Notes: generated from the sequence alone by a model not told the origin. Shown: positions 9,422 through 19,831, counted from the stretch's first letter. The stretch is DNA of 64,000 bases from Winogradskyella flava (GCF_014243395.1 NZ_JACLCP010000001.1:1426001-1490000); one strand, 5' to 3'. Numbers and translations are program-made.

Positions 9422-10471
9422 TTAAAGGTTTTTAATAACCGCATCTGCTACATCGGATGTTTTTGCATTTCCACCTAAATCAATTGTTAAAACACCTTCA
9501 GAGGTAGATTTATCAATGGCTTCCATAATATTATTAGCAGCTTCAACTTCGCCTAAATGCTCTAACATGATAGCTGCGGACCAGATTTGCCCATAAGGAT
9601 TCGCAATGTTTTGACCAGCAATATCTGGCGCAGAACCATGAATAGGTTCAAACATTGATGGAAACTCTTTTTCAGGATTAATATTACCACTACCTCCAAG
9701 ACCTAGACTTCCCATAATTGCTCCGCCTAAATCACTTAAAATATCACCAAAAAGATTAGTTGTTAAAACGACATCAAAAACCTCTGGTTTTAAAACAAAA
9801 CTAGCGGTACAATTATCAATATACATTTGGTCATGCACTACATCTGGATATTGTGCGGCCACTTCTCCAATAATACGATCCCAATAAGATAAACTGTTAA
9901 TCAAGGTATTCGACTTTGTAATATGTGTTACTTTGTTGCGTCTTTTTCTAGCCAATTTAAATGCAAAATGTGCCACACGTTCAATACCTTTTCTAGTAAA
10001 AACACTTGTATCTATTCCCATGCCGTTAGCCTCATCAGGTAAATACTGACCTCCCATTTGAACAAATTCGCCTTCTACATTTTCTCTAATAATAATAAAA
10101 TCGATGTGCTTTTCAGTTCTTAATGGTCTTTGTACACCAGGATACGTTCTCACAGGTCTGTAATTGACGTATTGATTAAAAGTCGTTCGAACTTTAAACG
10201 TGTAATCTTTTGCTGGAAGTGTATCATCAACAGCTGGCAATCCTACTGAACCAAAATATACAGCATCAAAATTTTTAAGTATTTCCAGGCCCCCATCTGG
10301 AAGGAATTTCCCATTCTTTAAATAGTATCCTGCGCCCCAATCAAAGGTTTTAGATGTTAAACCAAAGTTATGCTTTTTGGCTACTGCTTCTAAAACTCTA
10401 TAGCCTTCAGGTACAATTTCATTTCCAATGCCATCACCTGGGACAACCGCAATATTGTAGTTTTTGCTCAT
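9422..10471 (-). CDS. Isocitrate/isopropylmalate-family dehydrogenase, tartrate/D-malate dehydrogenase-like
   Basis: This 349-residue protein has the classic N-terminus (AVVPGDGIGNEIVPEG) and the IRENVEGEF, ITKSNTL and NLFGDILSDLGGAIMGSLGLGGSGN motifs for substrate, metal and NAD binding. The IREN-type loop and overall length fit tartrate dehydrogenase/decarboxylase (TtuC) or D-malate dehydrogenase (DmlA) better than LeuB. It would carry out NAD-dependent oxidation, often with decarboxylation, of a 2-hydroxy diacid or related sugar acid. It is the first gene of the minus-strand operon and lies directly downstream of a promoter carrying the locus-wide motif in reverse orientation, which links this pathway to polysaccharide breakdown. 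Confidence 0.8.
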   Translation of the reverse strand: MSKNYNIAVVPGDGIGNEIVPEGYRVLEAVAKKHNFGLTSKTFDWGAGYYLKNGKFLPDGGLEILKNFDAVYFGSVGLPAVDDTLPAKDYTFKVRTTFNQYVNYRPVRTYPGVQRPLRTEKHIDFIIIRENVEGEFVQMGGQYLPDEANGMGIDTSVFTRKGIERVAHFAFKLARKRRNKVTHITKSNTLINSLSYWDRIIGEVAAQYPDVVHDQMYIDNCTASFVLKPEVFDVVLTTNLFGDILSDLGGAIMGSLGLGGSGNINPEKEFPSMFEPIHGSAPDIAGQNIANPYGQIWSAAIMLEHLGEVEAANNIMEAIDKSTSEGVLTIDLGGNAKTSDVADAVIKNL

Positions 10472-10531
10472 AATTAATTAATTTTTTGATTGTATTAGTG
10501 CATTTTTTTGCATCATTTAATTGTTAAATAC

Positions 10532-10569
10532 CAAATTTAAAATATCATTACCTAAAAACTGACCTGTAC
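10532..10569 (-). promoter_or_regulatory. PUL promoter for sugar-acid operon: GTACAGGTCAG plus perfect -7 box
   Basis: On the minus strand GTACAGGTCAG (10569-10559) is followed after exactly 19 bp by a perfect TAAATTTG (10539-10532). This reads toward the dehydrogenase starting at 10471. It is divergent from, and only 24 bp away from, the plus-strand copy at 10594. Confidence 0.65.
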
Positions 10570-10593
10570 TTTCTGTTTAGTGAATACCCAATT

Positions 10594-10630
10594 GTACAGG
10601 ATAGTTTTTATATGAAAAAATTAGACTTTG
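10594..10630 (+). promoter_or_regulatory. PUL promoter for GH78 block: GTACAGGATAG motif
   Basis: GTACAGGATAG (10594-10604) is followed after 18 bp by AGACTTTG (10623-10630), which keeps only the TTTG half of the -7 box. It drives the GH78 gene at 10687. With the reversed copy it forms a divergent control region of 215 bp. Confidence 0.55.
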
Positions 10631-10686
10631 GTAATTACTATGTCAATCTTAGGAGAGCTCTAAAAATATAGCTCAGTGTTTGTAAA

Positions 10687-13488
10687 ATGAAACAATCAAA
10701 AAAATCAAAACTTCCCTTATTATTTTGGTGCTGCTTTGTGTCATTTTTTGTTTGCGTGTCGTGCAATCAAGAAGAGATAAAAAGACCTGAATCTTTAGTG
10801 CTTTCTGAAAATTTTGTAAATCCGATAGGTTTTTACAATGCTAAGCCAACATTTTCATGGCAATTGCCGGTTTCAGAAGATATTAAATCGCAATCGGCAT
10901 ACCAAATCGTTCTGGCATCTTCATCGGATTTATTGCCAAATAATCCTGATTTATGGGATTCTAAAAAGCAAAAAAGTTCGCAATCTACTTTTGTAAAGTA
11001 TCAAGGTTCGGAGTTACAATCTCGACAAAAGGTGTTTTGGCAAGTAAAGTATTGGAACCAAGATGAAGAGGTATCTGATTGGAGCGACATAAATACTTTT
11101 GAATTAGGCTTGCTACATAATGCCGATTGGAAAGCCAAATGGGCAGGATTAGATACTGCAAAAGATAGCATTAAAGGCGTTCGAAAATTTTTAATGCACA
11201 GACCACAATATTTAAGAAAAGGATTTGAGTTGTCTTCGGATGTTGCTTCTGCAAGATTGTACATTACGGCAAAAGGAGTTTTTGATGTACATTTAAATGG
11301 AAAAAATGTAAGTGATGATGTCATGCCACCAGGTTGGACGCCATACAATCATCGCATAGAAACATTGACTTATGATGTTACTGAACTTTTACAAGCCGGT
11401 AAAAACGCTTTAGCGGTTGAGTTAGCCTCTGGATGGCATTCAGGAAGAATTAGCAGAGGGAAAGCACTTTACGAAAATTTTGCATCACCCAAAATATTAT
11501 GTCAGTTAGAAGTTACAATGAAAGATGGTTCTAAACAAACAATTATATCAGACGAGTCTTGTAAAGGAACTACGAATGGACCAATACGATTAGCAAGTAT
11601 TTATGATGGCGAGGTTTACGACTCAAATCTTGAAATTCCAAATTGGAGAAATGCGGAATTCGATGATGCATCTTGGGAAGCTGTAGAGACAGAATCAATC
11701 TCTTCTAGTGTAAAGTTAGAACCTAAAAGGCATCATGCAGTAAAAAATAAAACCACTATTGATGATGTAGAAATAATTTCTGTACATGATAATTCGGCTG
11801 TTTTTAATTTGAAACAGAACATGGTAGGTGTACCAAGAGTAAAAGTACCTATGAAAAAAGGAGATACTTTGAAAATACGGTTTTCTGAAATGTTATTAGC
11901 AGATAAAACATTCTACACCAAAAATTACCGTTCGGCACATTCTACAGATTATTATATAGCATCTAAAGACGGCGTTATAGAATATACACCTAAATTCACC
12001 TTCCACGGTTTTCAATATGTGGAATTAAGTGGTTATGATGAAAAAGTAAAGCCAGAATCAAATTGGGTGCAAGGTTTGGTACAGCACTCAGATTTTGAAG
12101 CTAAAGGAACATTTACATCTTCACATGACAAACTGAATCAACTTCAAGATAATAATACTTGGGGTTTGCGAGGTAATTTTTTCGATATTCCAACAGACTG
12201 CCCACAACGTGATGAACGTTTAGGCTGGACAGGAGATGCTCAGGTAATTGCACCAACGGCATTGTTCAATTATAATACACATGCATTTTGGACAGCTTGG
12301 TTGCAAAGTCTTCGAGAAAACCAGTCTGAACATAAAGATGGCATGGTGCCTTTTATTGTGCCCGATGTTTTGCAAACCAAAAACGGAAGTTCTGGTTGGG
12401 GTGATGCCGCTGTAATTATTCCTTGGGATATTTATAATGCAACAGGAGATATTACAGTACTTGAAGAAAGCTATGAATCGGCTAAAAAATGGGTTGGGTA
12501 CTATCAATCAAAAGTTAAAAAGAAACCTTATATACCAATAATGCATTCGTTTGGAGATTGGTTACAACCTTATCCATCTGAAACACTTAAAAAAGCAAAT
12601 AGAGGCGATACACCAAAAGAATTAATTAATACGGCTTATTTTGCGCATTCTGCACATTTAATATCTAAAATTGCTGGTGTTATAGGCAAAACAGAGGATG
12701 AAAAAAAATATGTAGACTTATATAAAGCTGTTGCTAATGCTTTTGAAAATGAGTTTTTTGATGAAAACGGAAAGTTTAAACAAGACAGACAAACCCAAAC
12801 AAGTTATTTACTAGGCATTTATTTCGATTTATTTAAACCAGAAACCAAGCTAAAAGCACAAAATCATTTGCTTGAAGAAATTAAAAATGCCGATTACCAT
12901 TTAGGAACAGGATTTTTAGGAACACCTGTTTTACCAAAGGTATTAGATGATATGGGCGAGATAGATTTGATGTATAAAATCCTCTTTAAGGAAAGCTATC
13001 CATCTTGGTTTTATTCCATAAATCAAGGAGCAACCACCATGTGGGAACGTTGGAATAGTTATAGTAAAGCAGATGGCTATAATCCACAGCCAATGAATAG
13101 TTTGAATCATTATGCATACGGAGCCATTGGCCAATGGCTATACGAGCGCATGGCTGGTTTAGCGTCATTAAAACCAGGATACAAGAAGATTAGAATTGCA
13201 CCTTTACCGAATACCGAGTTTTTGACATCGGCTTCTGCAAGTGTGAAAACGCCTTATGGAAAAGCAGCATCATCTTGGAAAATAGAAAATAGTACTTTTA
13301 ACCTTGATGTTGTGATTCCACCAAATACAACTGCTGAGATTCAAATTCCTTATGGAATACAAGATAATTTAATCATAAATGGAGGTGCTTTCAAAGAAAC
13401 TTCAAATTTAAAATTAATCAGTTCTGATAGTGATTCAATAGAGATTTTAGCAGCACCAGGAACGTATAACTTTCAAACTAAACTTTAA
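10687..13488 (+). CDS. GH78 alpha-L-rhamnosidase lipoprotein
   Basis: This 933-residue protein has a lipoprotein signal (hydrophobic stretch ending VCVSC, Cys at about 26). The order follows GH78: an Ig/fibronectin-like N-domain (about 35-140), sugar-binding beta domains, an (alpha/alpha)6 catalytic barrel with DCPQRDERLGWTGD (residues 504-517; Glu510 is the likely general acid) and WERW (Glu787, likely base), then a C-terminal beta domain. It should remove terminal alpha-L-rhamnose from oligosaccharides in the periplasm by inverting hydrolysis. It is followed after 3 bp by a paralogue, so the two are co-transcribed. Catalytic residue roles follow family knowledge and were not modelled. Confidence 0.9.
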   Translation: MKQSKKSKLPLLFWCCFVSFFVCVSCNQEEIKRPESLVLSENFVNPIGFYNAKPTFSWQLPVSEDIKSQSAYQIVLASSSDLLPNNPDLWDSKKQKSSQSTFVKYQGSELQSRQKVFWQVKYWNQDEEVSDWSDINTFELGLLHNADWKAKWAGLDTAKDSIKGVRKFLMHRPQYLRKGFELSSDVASARLYITAKGVFDVHLNGKNVSDDVMPPGWTPYNHRIETLTYDVTELLQAGKNALAVELASGWHSGRISRGKALYENFASPKILCQLEVTMKDGSKQTIISDESCKGTTNGPIRLASIYDGEVYDSNLEIPNWRNAEFDDASWEAVETESISSSVKLEPKRHHAVKNKTTIDDVEIISVHDNSAVFNLKQNMVGVPRVKVPMKKGDTLKIRFSEMLLADKTFYTKNYRSAHSTDYYIASKDGVIEYTPKFTFHGFQYVELSGYDEKVKPESNWVQGLVQHSDFEAKGTFTSSHDKLNQLQDNNTWGLRGNFFDIPTDCPQRDERLGWTGDAQVIAPTALFNYNTHAFWTAWLQSLRENQSEHKDGMVPFIVPDVLQTKNGSSGWGDAAVIIPWDIYNATGDITVLEESYESAKKWVGYYQSKVKKKPYIPIMHSFGDWLQPYPSETLKKANRGDTPKELINTAYFAHSAHLISKIAGVIGKTEDEKKYVDLYKAVANAFENEFFDENGKFKQDRQTQTSYLLGIYFDLFKPETKLKAQNHLLEEIKNADYHLGTGFLGTPVLPKVLDDMGEIDLMYKILFKESYPSWFYSINQGATTMWERWNSYSKADGYNPQPMNSLNHYAYGAIGQWLYERMAGLASLKPGYKKIRIAPLPNTEFLTSASASVKTPYGKAASSWKIENSTFNLDVVIPPNTTAEIQIPYGIQDNLIINGGAFKETSNLKLISSDSDSIEILAAPGTYNFQTKL

Positions 13489-13491
13489 ATC

Positions 13492-16263
13492 ATGTTTAAA
13501 AAATCAAATTTCAAATATTTCGCGTGCGCTTTGGTCTTTTTGAGTGTAATAATGTCTTGTGACTCTAAAGGCTCATTAGAAAATGCACTAGATTTAACAG
13601 TGTCCGAAGGGTTTGAAAATCCATTAGGGTTTTATAATGCTAACCCAACATTTTCATGGAAGTTGCCTGTGTCAGAAAGCAATAAAAGTCAGTCGGCTTA
13701 TCACATTGTAGTGGCAGGTAGTCCAGATTTATTACCTGATAATGCAGATTTATGGGATTCAGAAAAGCAAACGTCGAAGCAATCAACTTGGATTACATAT
13801 AAAGGAAAACCACTCGAATCCCGCCAAAAAGTCTATTGGCAAGTGAAATATTGGAATCAAGATGGTGAAGCTTCAACGTGGAGTGAAACTAATCATTTTG
13901 AATTGGGTTTATTAAACAATAGCGATTGGAAAGCCAATTGGATTGGTTTAGATACCGCTAAGGACAGTATTAGAGGACGAGGAAAAGTGCTTATACACAA
14001 ACCACAATATTTAAGAAAAGGATTTGAATTATCCGATGATGTCACTTCAGCGCGCTTATACATTACCTCTAAAGGCGTGTTTGATGTGTCTATAAACGGT
14101 GAAAACGTTTCAGACGATGCGATGTCGCCTGGTTTTACAACGTATGACAAACGTATTGAGACCTTAACTTATGATGTTACGGATTTAATCGAATCAGGAC
14201 AAAACATGATTGGTGTTGAACTGGCTTCGGGTTGGTATTCTGGTCGTTTACTTTGGGGAACCACACCATGGGATAATAGAATTTCACCAAAAGTTTTAGC
14301 ACAGTTAGAAATGACGATGAGTGATGGTTCTAAAGAAATCATTGTTTCTGATGATAGTTGGAAAGGAATGACCAACGGACCACTTCAATTTGCTGAAATC
14401 TATGATGGCGAAATCTACAACGCGAATTTGGAAATGCCTGATTGGACGACTATTAATTTTGATGATAAAGATTGGATGTCTGTTGAAGTTGCAGCTCTTG
14501 ATGCTAAGGTGAAGTTAGAACCAAAACGTCATACTGCAGTAAAAGATAAAATCAAGTTAGTACCACAAGATATTACGAGTAATGACGGAGTGGCTGTATT
14601 TGACTTAAAACAAAATATGGTAGGTGTACCTGTTGTAAATGTTCCAATGAAAAAAGGAGATACCCTTAAAATAAGGTTTGCCGAAATGTTATCGCCAGAT
14701 GGTACGTTTTATACTAAAAATTATAGAAGCGCACATTCTACAGATTATTATATTGCCGCGAAAGATGGAGATATTGAATATCAACCAAAATTTACGTTTC
14801 ATGGTTTTCGATTTGTTGAATTAAGTGGTTTTGATACCTCAGAAACACCAACGAAGGATTGGGTAACAGGTATTGTGCAGTATTCCGATTTTGAAGATAA
14901 CGGTACGTTTACCTCTTCGCATGATAAATTGAACCAGCTACAAAGCAACATTGTTTGGGGTTTGCGAGGAAATTTTTTAGATATCCCAACCGACTGTCCA
15001 CAACGTAATGAACGTTTGGGTTGGACAGGTGATGCACAAGTATTCGGGCCAACATCTATGTTTAATGCCGATGTTTATAAATTCTGGGCAAGTTGGTTGC
15101 AAAGTGTACGTGAAGCGCAACTAGAAGATGGTGCCATTCCGTGGACGGTTCCAGATTCTCGCGGCAATAAAATTGGAAGTTCGGGTTGGGGTGATGTAGG
15201 CACAATTATTCCTTGGAAAATCTATATGCGAACTGGCGATGTAGGTTTTTTAGAAGATAATTTTGAGATGATGAAAAATTGGGTTAGGTATCATCAAAAA
15301 AAGTCAAATAAACATATTTCTAATATGATGTCGTTTTCAGATTGGTTGCAACCTTTTCCTGAAAGTGGTGATAATAGAGGAGATACTTCTAGAAATTTAA
15401 TTGGTACGGCATTTTTTGCACATTCTGCAAAATTAACGGCTCTTACTGCCGAAGTTCTTGGTAAAACAGAAGAGCAAGCTAAATACGAAGCACTATACCA
15501 AACTGTAGCAAAAGCCTTTGATGATAAGTTTTTTGATGAGACTGGAAAAGTAAAAGGCGTCACAGAAACCCAAACCTCTTATTTATTGGCATTAGCATTC
15601 GATTTATTACCTGAATCTAAAATCAAGAACGCACAGACTAATTTGTTACGCAAGCTTAAAGATGCAGATTATCATTTAAGAACAGGCTTTTTAGGAACAC
15701 CATTGTTGTCAAGAGTTTTAGACGATATGGGAGAAGTAGATATGGTCTATAAATTGTTATTTAATGAAACTTATCCATCGTGGTTTTATTCTATCAATCA
15801 AGGTGCGACTACCATTTGGGAACGTTGGAATAGTTACAGCAAAACCGAAGGTTACAATCCCATGAGCATGAATAGCTTAAATCATTACGCCTATGGTGCC
15901 ATAGGTGAATGGATGTATGAACGTATTGCAGGTATTGCACCTTTGGAAGCAGGATATAAAGTGATTAAAATTGCACCTCAAGTCAAAGAGCCTTTAACAT
16001 CGGCTTCGGCAAGTTTAAACACACCTTTCGGAAAAGTATTGTCTTCATGGGAAATTAAGGATGGCAAGTTCGATTTGGAAGTCGTAATTCCACCAAATAC
16101 AACGGCTAAAGTTATTATACCTGCCGATACAAGCCAGACACTCGAAATTGATGGAAAAACGTTTGAAGATAATTCAAATATGAAGTTGATTGCCACAGGA
16201 AACGATACTTTTGAATTAGAAGTGCAACCTGGGACATACACATTTCAATCAAAACTTAAATAA
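13492..16263 (+). CDS. GH78 alpha-L-rhamnosidase lipoprotein (tandem paralogue)
   Basis: This 923-residue tandem copy of the preceding gene has the same domain order and a lipobox (VIMSC, Cys at about 23). The catalytic motif reads DCPQRNERLGWTGD (501-514): Glu507 is kept, but the aspartate just before it is asparagine. WERW is kept with Glu777 as probable base. The two proteins align over their entire length, so they come from a local duplication. The change next to the general acid and differences in the barrel suggest a different preference, for example sulfated or differently linked rhamnose; that is inference. Confidence 0.88.
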   Translation: MFKKSNFKYFACALVFLSVIMSCDSKGSLENALDLTVSEGFENPLGFYNANPTFSWKLPVSESNKSQSAYHIVVAGSPDLLPDNADLWDSEKQTSKQSTWITYKGKPLESRQKVYWQVKYWNQDGEASTWSETNHFELGLLNNSDWKANWIGLDTAKDSIRGRGKVLIHKPQYLRKGFELSDDVTSARLYITSKGVFDVSINGENVSDDAMSPGFTTYDKRIETLTYDVTDLIESGQNMIGVELASGWYSGRLLWGTTPWDNRISPKVLAQLEMTMSDGSKEIIVSDDSWKGMTNGPLQFAEIYDGEIYNANLEMPDWTTINFDDKDWMSVEVAALDAKVKLEPKRHTAVKDKIKLVPQDITSNDGVAVFDLKQNMVGVPVVNVPMKKGDTLKIRFAEMLSPDGTFYTKNYRSAHSTDYYIAAKDGDIEYQPKFTFHGFRFVELSGFDTSETPTKDWVTGIVQYSDFEDNGTFTSSHDKLNQLQSNIVWGLRGNFLDIPTDCPQRNERLGWTGDAQVFGPTSMFNADVYKFWASWLQSVREAQLEDGAIPWTVPDSRGNKIGSSGWGDVGTIIPWKIYMRTGDVGFLEDNFEMMKNWVRYHQKKSNKHISNMMSFSDWLQPFPESGDNRGDTSRNLIGTAFFAHSAKLTALTAEVLGKTEEQAKYEALYQTVAKAFDDKFFDETGKVKGVTETQTSYLLALAFDLLPESKIKNAQTNLLRKLKDADYHLRTGFLGTPLLSRVLDDMGEVDMVYKLLFNETYPSWFYSINQGATTIWERWNSYSKTEGYNPMSMNSLNHYAYGAIGEWMYERIAGIAPLEAGYKVIKIAPQVKEPLTSASASLNTPFGKVLSSWEIKDGKFDLEVVIPPNTTAKVIIPADTSQTLEIDGKTFEDNSNMKLIATGNDTFELEVQPGTYTFQSKLK

Positions 16264-16272
16264 GTTGACAAA

Positions 16273-18273
16273 ATGAAGCTAAAATTTGTAATCTGTTTAC
16301 TTCTAGTATCAAGTTTATTTTTGAATGCCCAATCGACAAATTTCAATATGCCGATTGTTGATGACGACGTTATTTTTATGGAAAATAATGGCGTGGTAGC
16401 CGTTGAAGCGGAATACTTTAATAAGCAAAGTAAATCCGAAATTCGACAATGGTATATCACCTCAAAAGACGCTGTGTCTCATGTAGGTAGAGATGACGAT
16501 ACGCATCATCATTCAGGAGCAAGTAATGCTGCTTATATTGAAATATTACCAGATACGAGAGTCACGCATTCTGATAAGCTCATTCAAGGAGAAAATTTCT
16601 CGAATAAAGCCGGTGAATTAGGCGTTTTACATTATAAAGTTAGAATAAATAATCCAGGACGATATTACGTTTGGGTACGCGCTTTCAGTACAGGAAGTGA
16701 AGATAATGGCGTACACGTTGGGTTAAATAGTGAGTGGCCAGAACATGGTCAACGTATGCAATGGTGCGAAGGAAAACATAAATGGACATGGGAAAGTAAA
16801 CAACGTACAAAAGAAGTGCATTGTGGTGTATCAAAAGAAATCTATTTAGATATTGAAAAAGCGGGAGTTCATGACATACAATTTAGTATGCGCGAGGATG
16901 GTTTTGAGTTTGATAAATTTATTCTAACAAAGGACAGCTCATATATTCCAAAAGATGAAGGGTTAAAGGTCACTACGCTTTGGCCTATGCAATCCTATTA
17001 CAAACAAATTGCAGCTTCCAATATTGAAAATAAAACCTTGCCTATTGATGATTTTCCAATAAAAGGTACAGGGTTTTATAAACATGCTGGTGGCAAATGG
17101 CTTGGTATTAATCCAAATAAGCAAAAAGAAGCAGAAACATCGACGTCTTTTACATTTAAAAATGGAAGTTACGATTTGGTATTTGTTGGTGTGGGAGAAA
17201 ATGATGGACAGTCGGAGTTTAAAATATTAATAAACGATAAAAAATTAGGCACGTTTAAACCACCATTATCAAACGATGTTTTTGAAGAAGGTGAAAACAA
17301 TAATGGTCTTTGGGAAAATGTAAAACTTAAAAAAGGCGATAAAATTACAGTCGTAGCAAAAATAGCTAGTGCCGATGGAAAAGAATGGGCGAGAGCACGT
17401 TGGTCGGGAATCGTTTTTGCGCCAGTTGGTAAAGGTAAAGCGATTATAAAAACACCATTCAAAAGCAACATAGAAGTGGTGCAAAATTCAGCACCTGTAA
17501 TTAAAGCACCTGCAGGTCGCATTGCTATTGTTGCAGATGGTAATTCACCAGATCCAGATGACCTTGGCGGTACAGCAGTCTCTATTGCTTTGTTAAGAGC
17601 TGCTGGGCTCGAAAACAGATTGGTACATTACTCACACAGTTGCGATTTGATAAGAAACCAAAGAATCTCAGAGTCCGCAGAGGAAGAGCGTCATGCCTTA
17701 ATGCAAAGCAGTTGTGATGTTACAGCAAGACGTTGGGGAGGTTTTGAGTCTATAACCTTTCTAGATGCGAAGTGGCAAAAGGAAAAAACGATTAAAGATT
17801 TAGCACATGCCATAAGTGTATCTACTGCAGAGGACCCACTTTGGATTATCGAAGCAGGCGAACCAGATATCATTGGATTTGCTCTAAAAGCTGCACCAAA
17901 AGAAAAGCACCAATTTGTCAAGGTCGTAACCCATCATTCTGCAAACGACGACGCAGGTGATTTCTACGAATGGCAAGACATATTAGATTTTGGAGTAGAA
18001 GAAGTTCGGATTCCAGACCAGAATATTAAGTTAAAAGTTAAACTTGAAGATTGGGATTGGGCGAAAAATCATCCGGACCCTAGAATTCAAGGCATATGGA
18101 TTCAAGGAAAACTTGCAGAACTAGATAATATCGTAAAATTTCAAAAAGGAAAGTGGGACTGTTCAGATGCAGGCATGGTGTTATATTGGATTACAGGAGC
18201 GACAAATGGCGGATTAGAACAAGGCAATGTGGACGATGTCAAAAGCATCTTGTTGAACTATATAGAGAAGTAG
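16273..18273 (+). CDS. Secreted multidomain protein with C-terminal nucleoside-hydrolase-like domain
   Basis: This 666-residue protein has a signal peptide (cleavage after FLNAQ, about 20). Residues about 35-215 form a beta-sandwich-like segment resembling the C-terminal domain of GH115 (VVAVEAEYFNKQ, RYYVWVRAFSTG). A second carbohydrate-binding-like segment occupies about 250-385. From about 412 a Rossmann-like domain begins with an Asp-rich loop (Asp422, Asn424, Asp427, Asp429, Asp430) that recalls the calcium loop of inosine-uridine nucleoside hydrolases, with one extra residue. It may relate to the nucleoside-hydrolase-like domain of Sde182-type cellulose-binding proteins. Its place between GH78 and a sulfatase suggests action on a glycosidic or ester bond of the polymer. 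I do not know its reaction. Confidence 0.6.
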   Translation: MKLKFVICLLLVSSLFLNAQSTNFNMPIVDDDVIFMENNGVVAVEAEYFNKQSKSEIRQWYITSKDAVSHVGRDDDTHHHSGASNAAYIEILPDTRVTHSDKLIQGENFSNKAGELGVLHYKVRINNPGRYYVWVRAFSTGSEDNGVHVGLNSEWPEHGQRMQWCEGKHKWTWESKQRTKEVHCGVSKEIYLDIEKAGVHDIQFSMREDGFEFDKFILTKDSSYIPKDEGLKVTTLWPMQSYYKQIAASNIENKTLPIDDFPIKGTGFYKHAGGKWLGINPNKQKEAETSTSFTFKNGSYDLVFVGVGENDGQSEFKILINDKKLGTFKPPLSNDVFEEGENNNGLWENVKLKKGDKITVVAKIASADGKEWARARWSGIVFAPVGKGKAIIKTPFKSNIEVVQNSAPVIKAPAGRIAIVADGNSPDPDDLGGTAVSIALLRAAGLENRLVHYSHSCDLIRNQRISESAEEERHALMQSSCDVTARRWGGFESITFLDAKWQKEKTIKDLAHAISVSTAEDPLWIIEAGEPDIIGFALKAAPKEKHQFVKVVTHHSANDDAGDFYEWQDILDFGVEEVRIPDQNIKLKVKLEDWDWAKNHPDPRIQGIWIQGKLAELDNIVKFQKGKWDCSDAGMVLYWITGATNGGLEQGNVDDVKSILLNYIEK

Positions 18274-18297
18274 TACGAATCAATATCGCATAAGACA

Positions 18298-19755
18298 ATG
18301 GTTATAAAAATGAAAAAAATTATAGGTTTACTTCTCATACTATGTGCATACACATCAGTTTCTGCTCAAAAAGAGAAACCCAATGTATTAATTTTTTATG
18401 TAGATGATTTAAGAGCTGAATTAGGTTGTTATGGAAGCGAAACCGCGATTACTCCGAACATAGACAAACTAGCGTCAGAAGGTGTTATGTTTAACAAAGC
18501 TTATGTACAACAAGCTATTTGCGCACCTTCCAGAATGAGCATGTTAACAGGTTTACGTCCAGAAACACTTGGTATTTATAGTATTTTTACACCACTACGT
18601 AAAGTGCATAAAGAGGTGATTTCACTGCCGCAATTATTCAAAGAAAATGGATACAAAACGGTAAGTATAGGTAAGGTATATCATCATGGTAGTGATGATA
18701 AAAACCAATGGACAACCTATTTTGAAAAAGAAGCAAACAGTTACCATAAACCTGAAAATATAGCATTAATGGAACGTCTAAAATCCGAAGGTGTAAAACC
18801 GTTAAAAGGACCAGCTTTTGAGGATGCAGATGTTTCAGACGAAGCCTATAAAGACGGACGCGCCGCTAATTATGCTATAGAAACTTTAAACAAGGTAAAG
18901 GACGATAAATTTATAATGTTCGTTGGTTTAAGTAAACCGCATTTGCCGTATAATGCTCCAAAAAAATATTGGGATTTATACGATCAAAATGAGTTCAAAG
19001 TTCCCTCAAGAAAAAAACCAGAAGGTGCTTACAGATTGGCACTACCCAAATGGGGAGAGTTAAAAAGCTATCACGGAATTCCTAAAGAAGGTGATTTAGA
19101 TGATGATTTAACGAGAGCGTTAATACATGGTTATCATGCTTCAATCAGTTACATAGATGCACAATTAGGGAAAGTCATGGAAACCTTAGAAAAGCTAGAT
19201 TTAAGAAAAAATACGATGGTGATTTTCATGAGCGATCATGGTTATAAAATTGGGGAATATGCATCGTGGTGTAAGCAATCTAATTTAGAAATAGATGTTA
19301 GAGTACCTTTAATTATTAGTAGAGAAACGAGCTATAAAAAAAGAGTAACAGGTAAAACTTCTGATGCTTTAATAGAAAATGTCGATATTTTTTCTACTCT
19401 AGTTGAGTATTGCGGTTTAGAAGGGCCAGATTCTGACGGTAAAAGTTTTCTTTCGGTTATTGATAAACCCAATAAAACATGGGATGAAGCAGCATTTAGT
19501 GTTTATGCGAGAGGCAAAAAAATAATGGGTTGTACAGTTACCGATGGTAATTGGCGCTATACCGAATGGAGAAACTCAGAGACCAATGAAATATTAGAAG
19601 CAGAACTCTATGAGCATAAAAATAGTTTGTTGTCTTATGTCAATTTATCAGGAAATAAAACGCATCAAAAAGTAGAAAAAAACCTAAAAACACTATTAGA
19701 AGATCAATTTCCAAGAGATAAGCCGTTTCTTCAAAATGATTTGCCAAGAAGATAA
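18298..19755 (+). CDS. S1 sulfatase, iduronate-2-sulfatase-like
   Basis: This 485-residue protein has a Sec signal ([14 protein letters not shown]). The metal-binding N-terminus ([14 protein letters not shown]) and the formylglycine site CAPSR (Cys75, motif [13 protein letters not shown]) are intact, as is the later SDHGYKIGE motif with metal and active-site residues. The mature enzyme would use formylglycine to hydrolyse sulfate esters in the periplasm. Sequence style matches the S1_7 (iduronate-sulfatase-like) group also seen at 31737 and 37436. A second in-frame ATG at 18310 is an equally good start. It ends the transcript begun at 10687. Confidence 0.87.
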   Translation: MVIKMKKIIGLLLILCAYTSVSAQKEKPNVLIFYVDDLRAELGCYGSETAITPNIDKLASEGVMFNKAYVQQAICAPSRMSMLTGLRPETLGIYSIFTPLRKVHKEVISLPQLFKENGYKTVSIGKVYHHGSDDKNQWTTYFEKEANSYHKPENIALMERLKSEGVKPLKGPAFEDADVSDEAYKDGRAANYAIETLNKVKDDKFIMFVGLSKPHLPYNAPKKYWDLYDQNEFKVPSRKKPEGAYRLALPKWGELKSYHGIPKEGDLDDDLTRALIHGYHASISYIDAQLGKVMETLEKLDLRKNTMVIFMSDHGYKIGEYASWCKQSNLEIDVRVPLIISRETSYKKRVTGKTSDALIENVDIFSTLVEYCGLEGPDSDGKSFLSVIDKPNKTWDEAAFSVYARGKKIMGCTVTDGNWRYTEWRNSETNEILEAELYEHKNSLLSYVNLSGNKTHQKVEKNLKTLLEDQFPRDKPFLQNDLPRR

Positions 19756-19831
19756 AATACGATTAAAGCAAAGATTAAAATTTAGGAATTGATAGTTGAA
19801 TAATTATGAATAACTGTGCCAGAGCATGACA

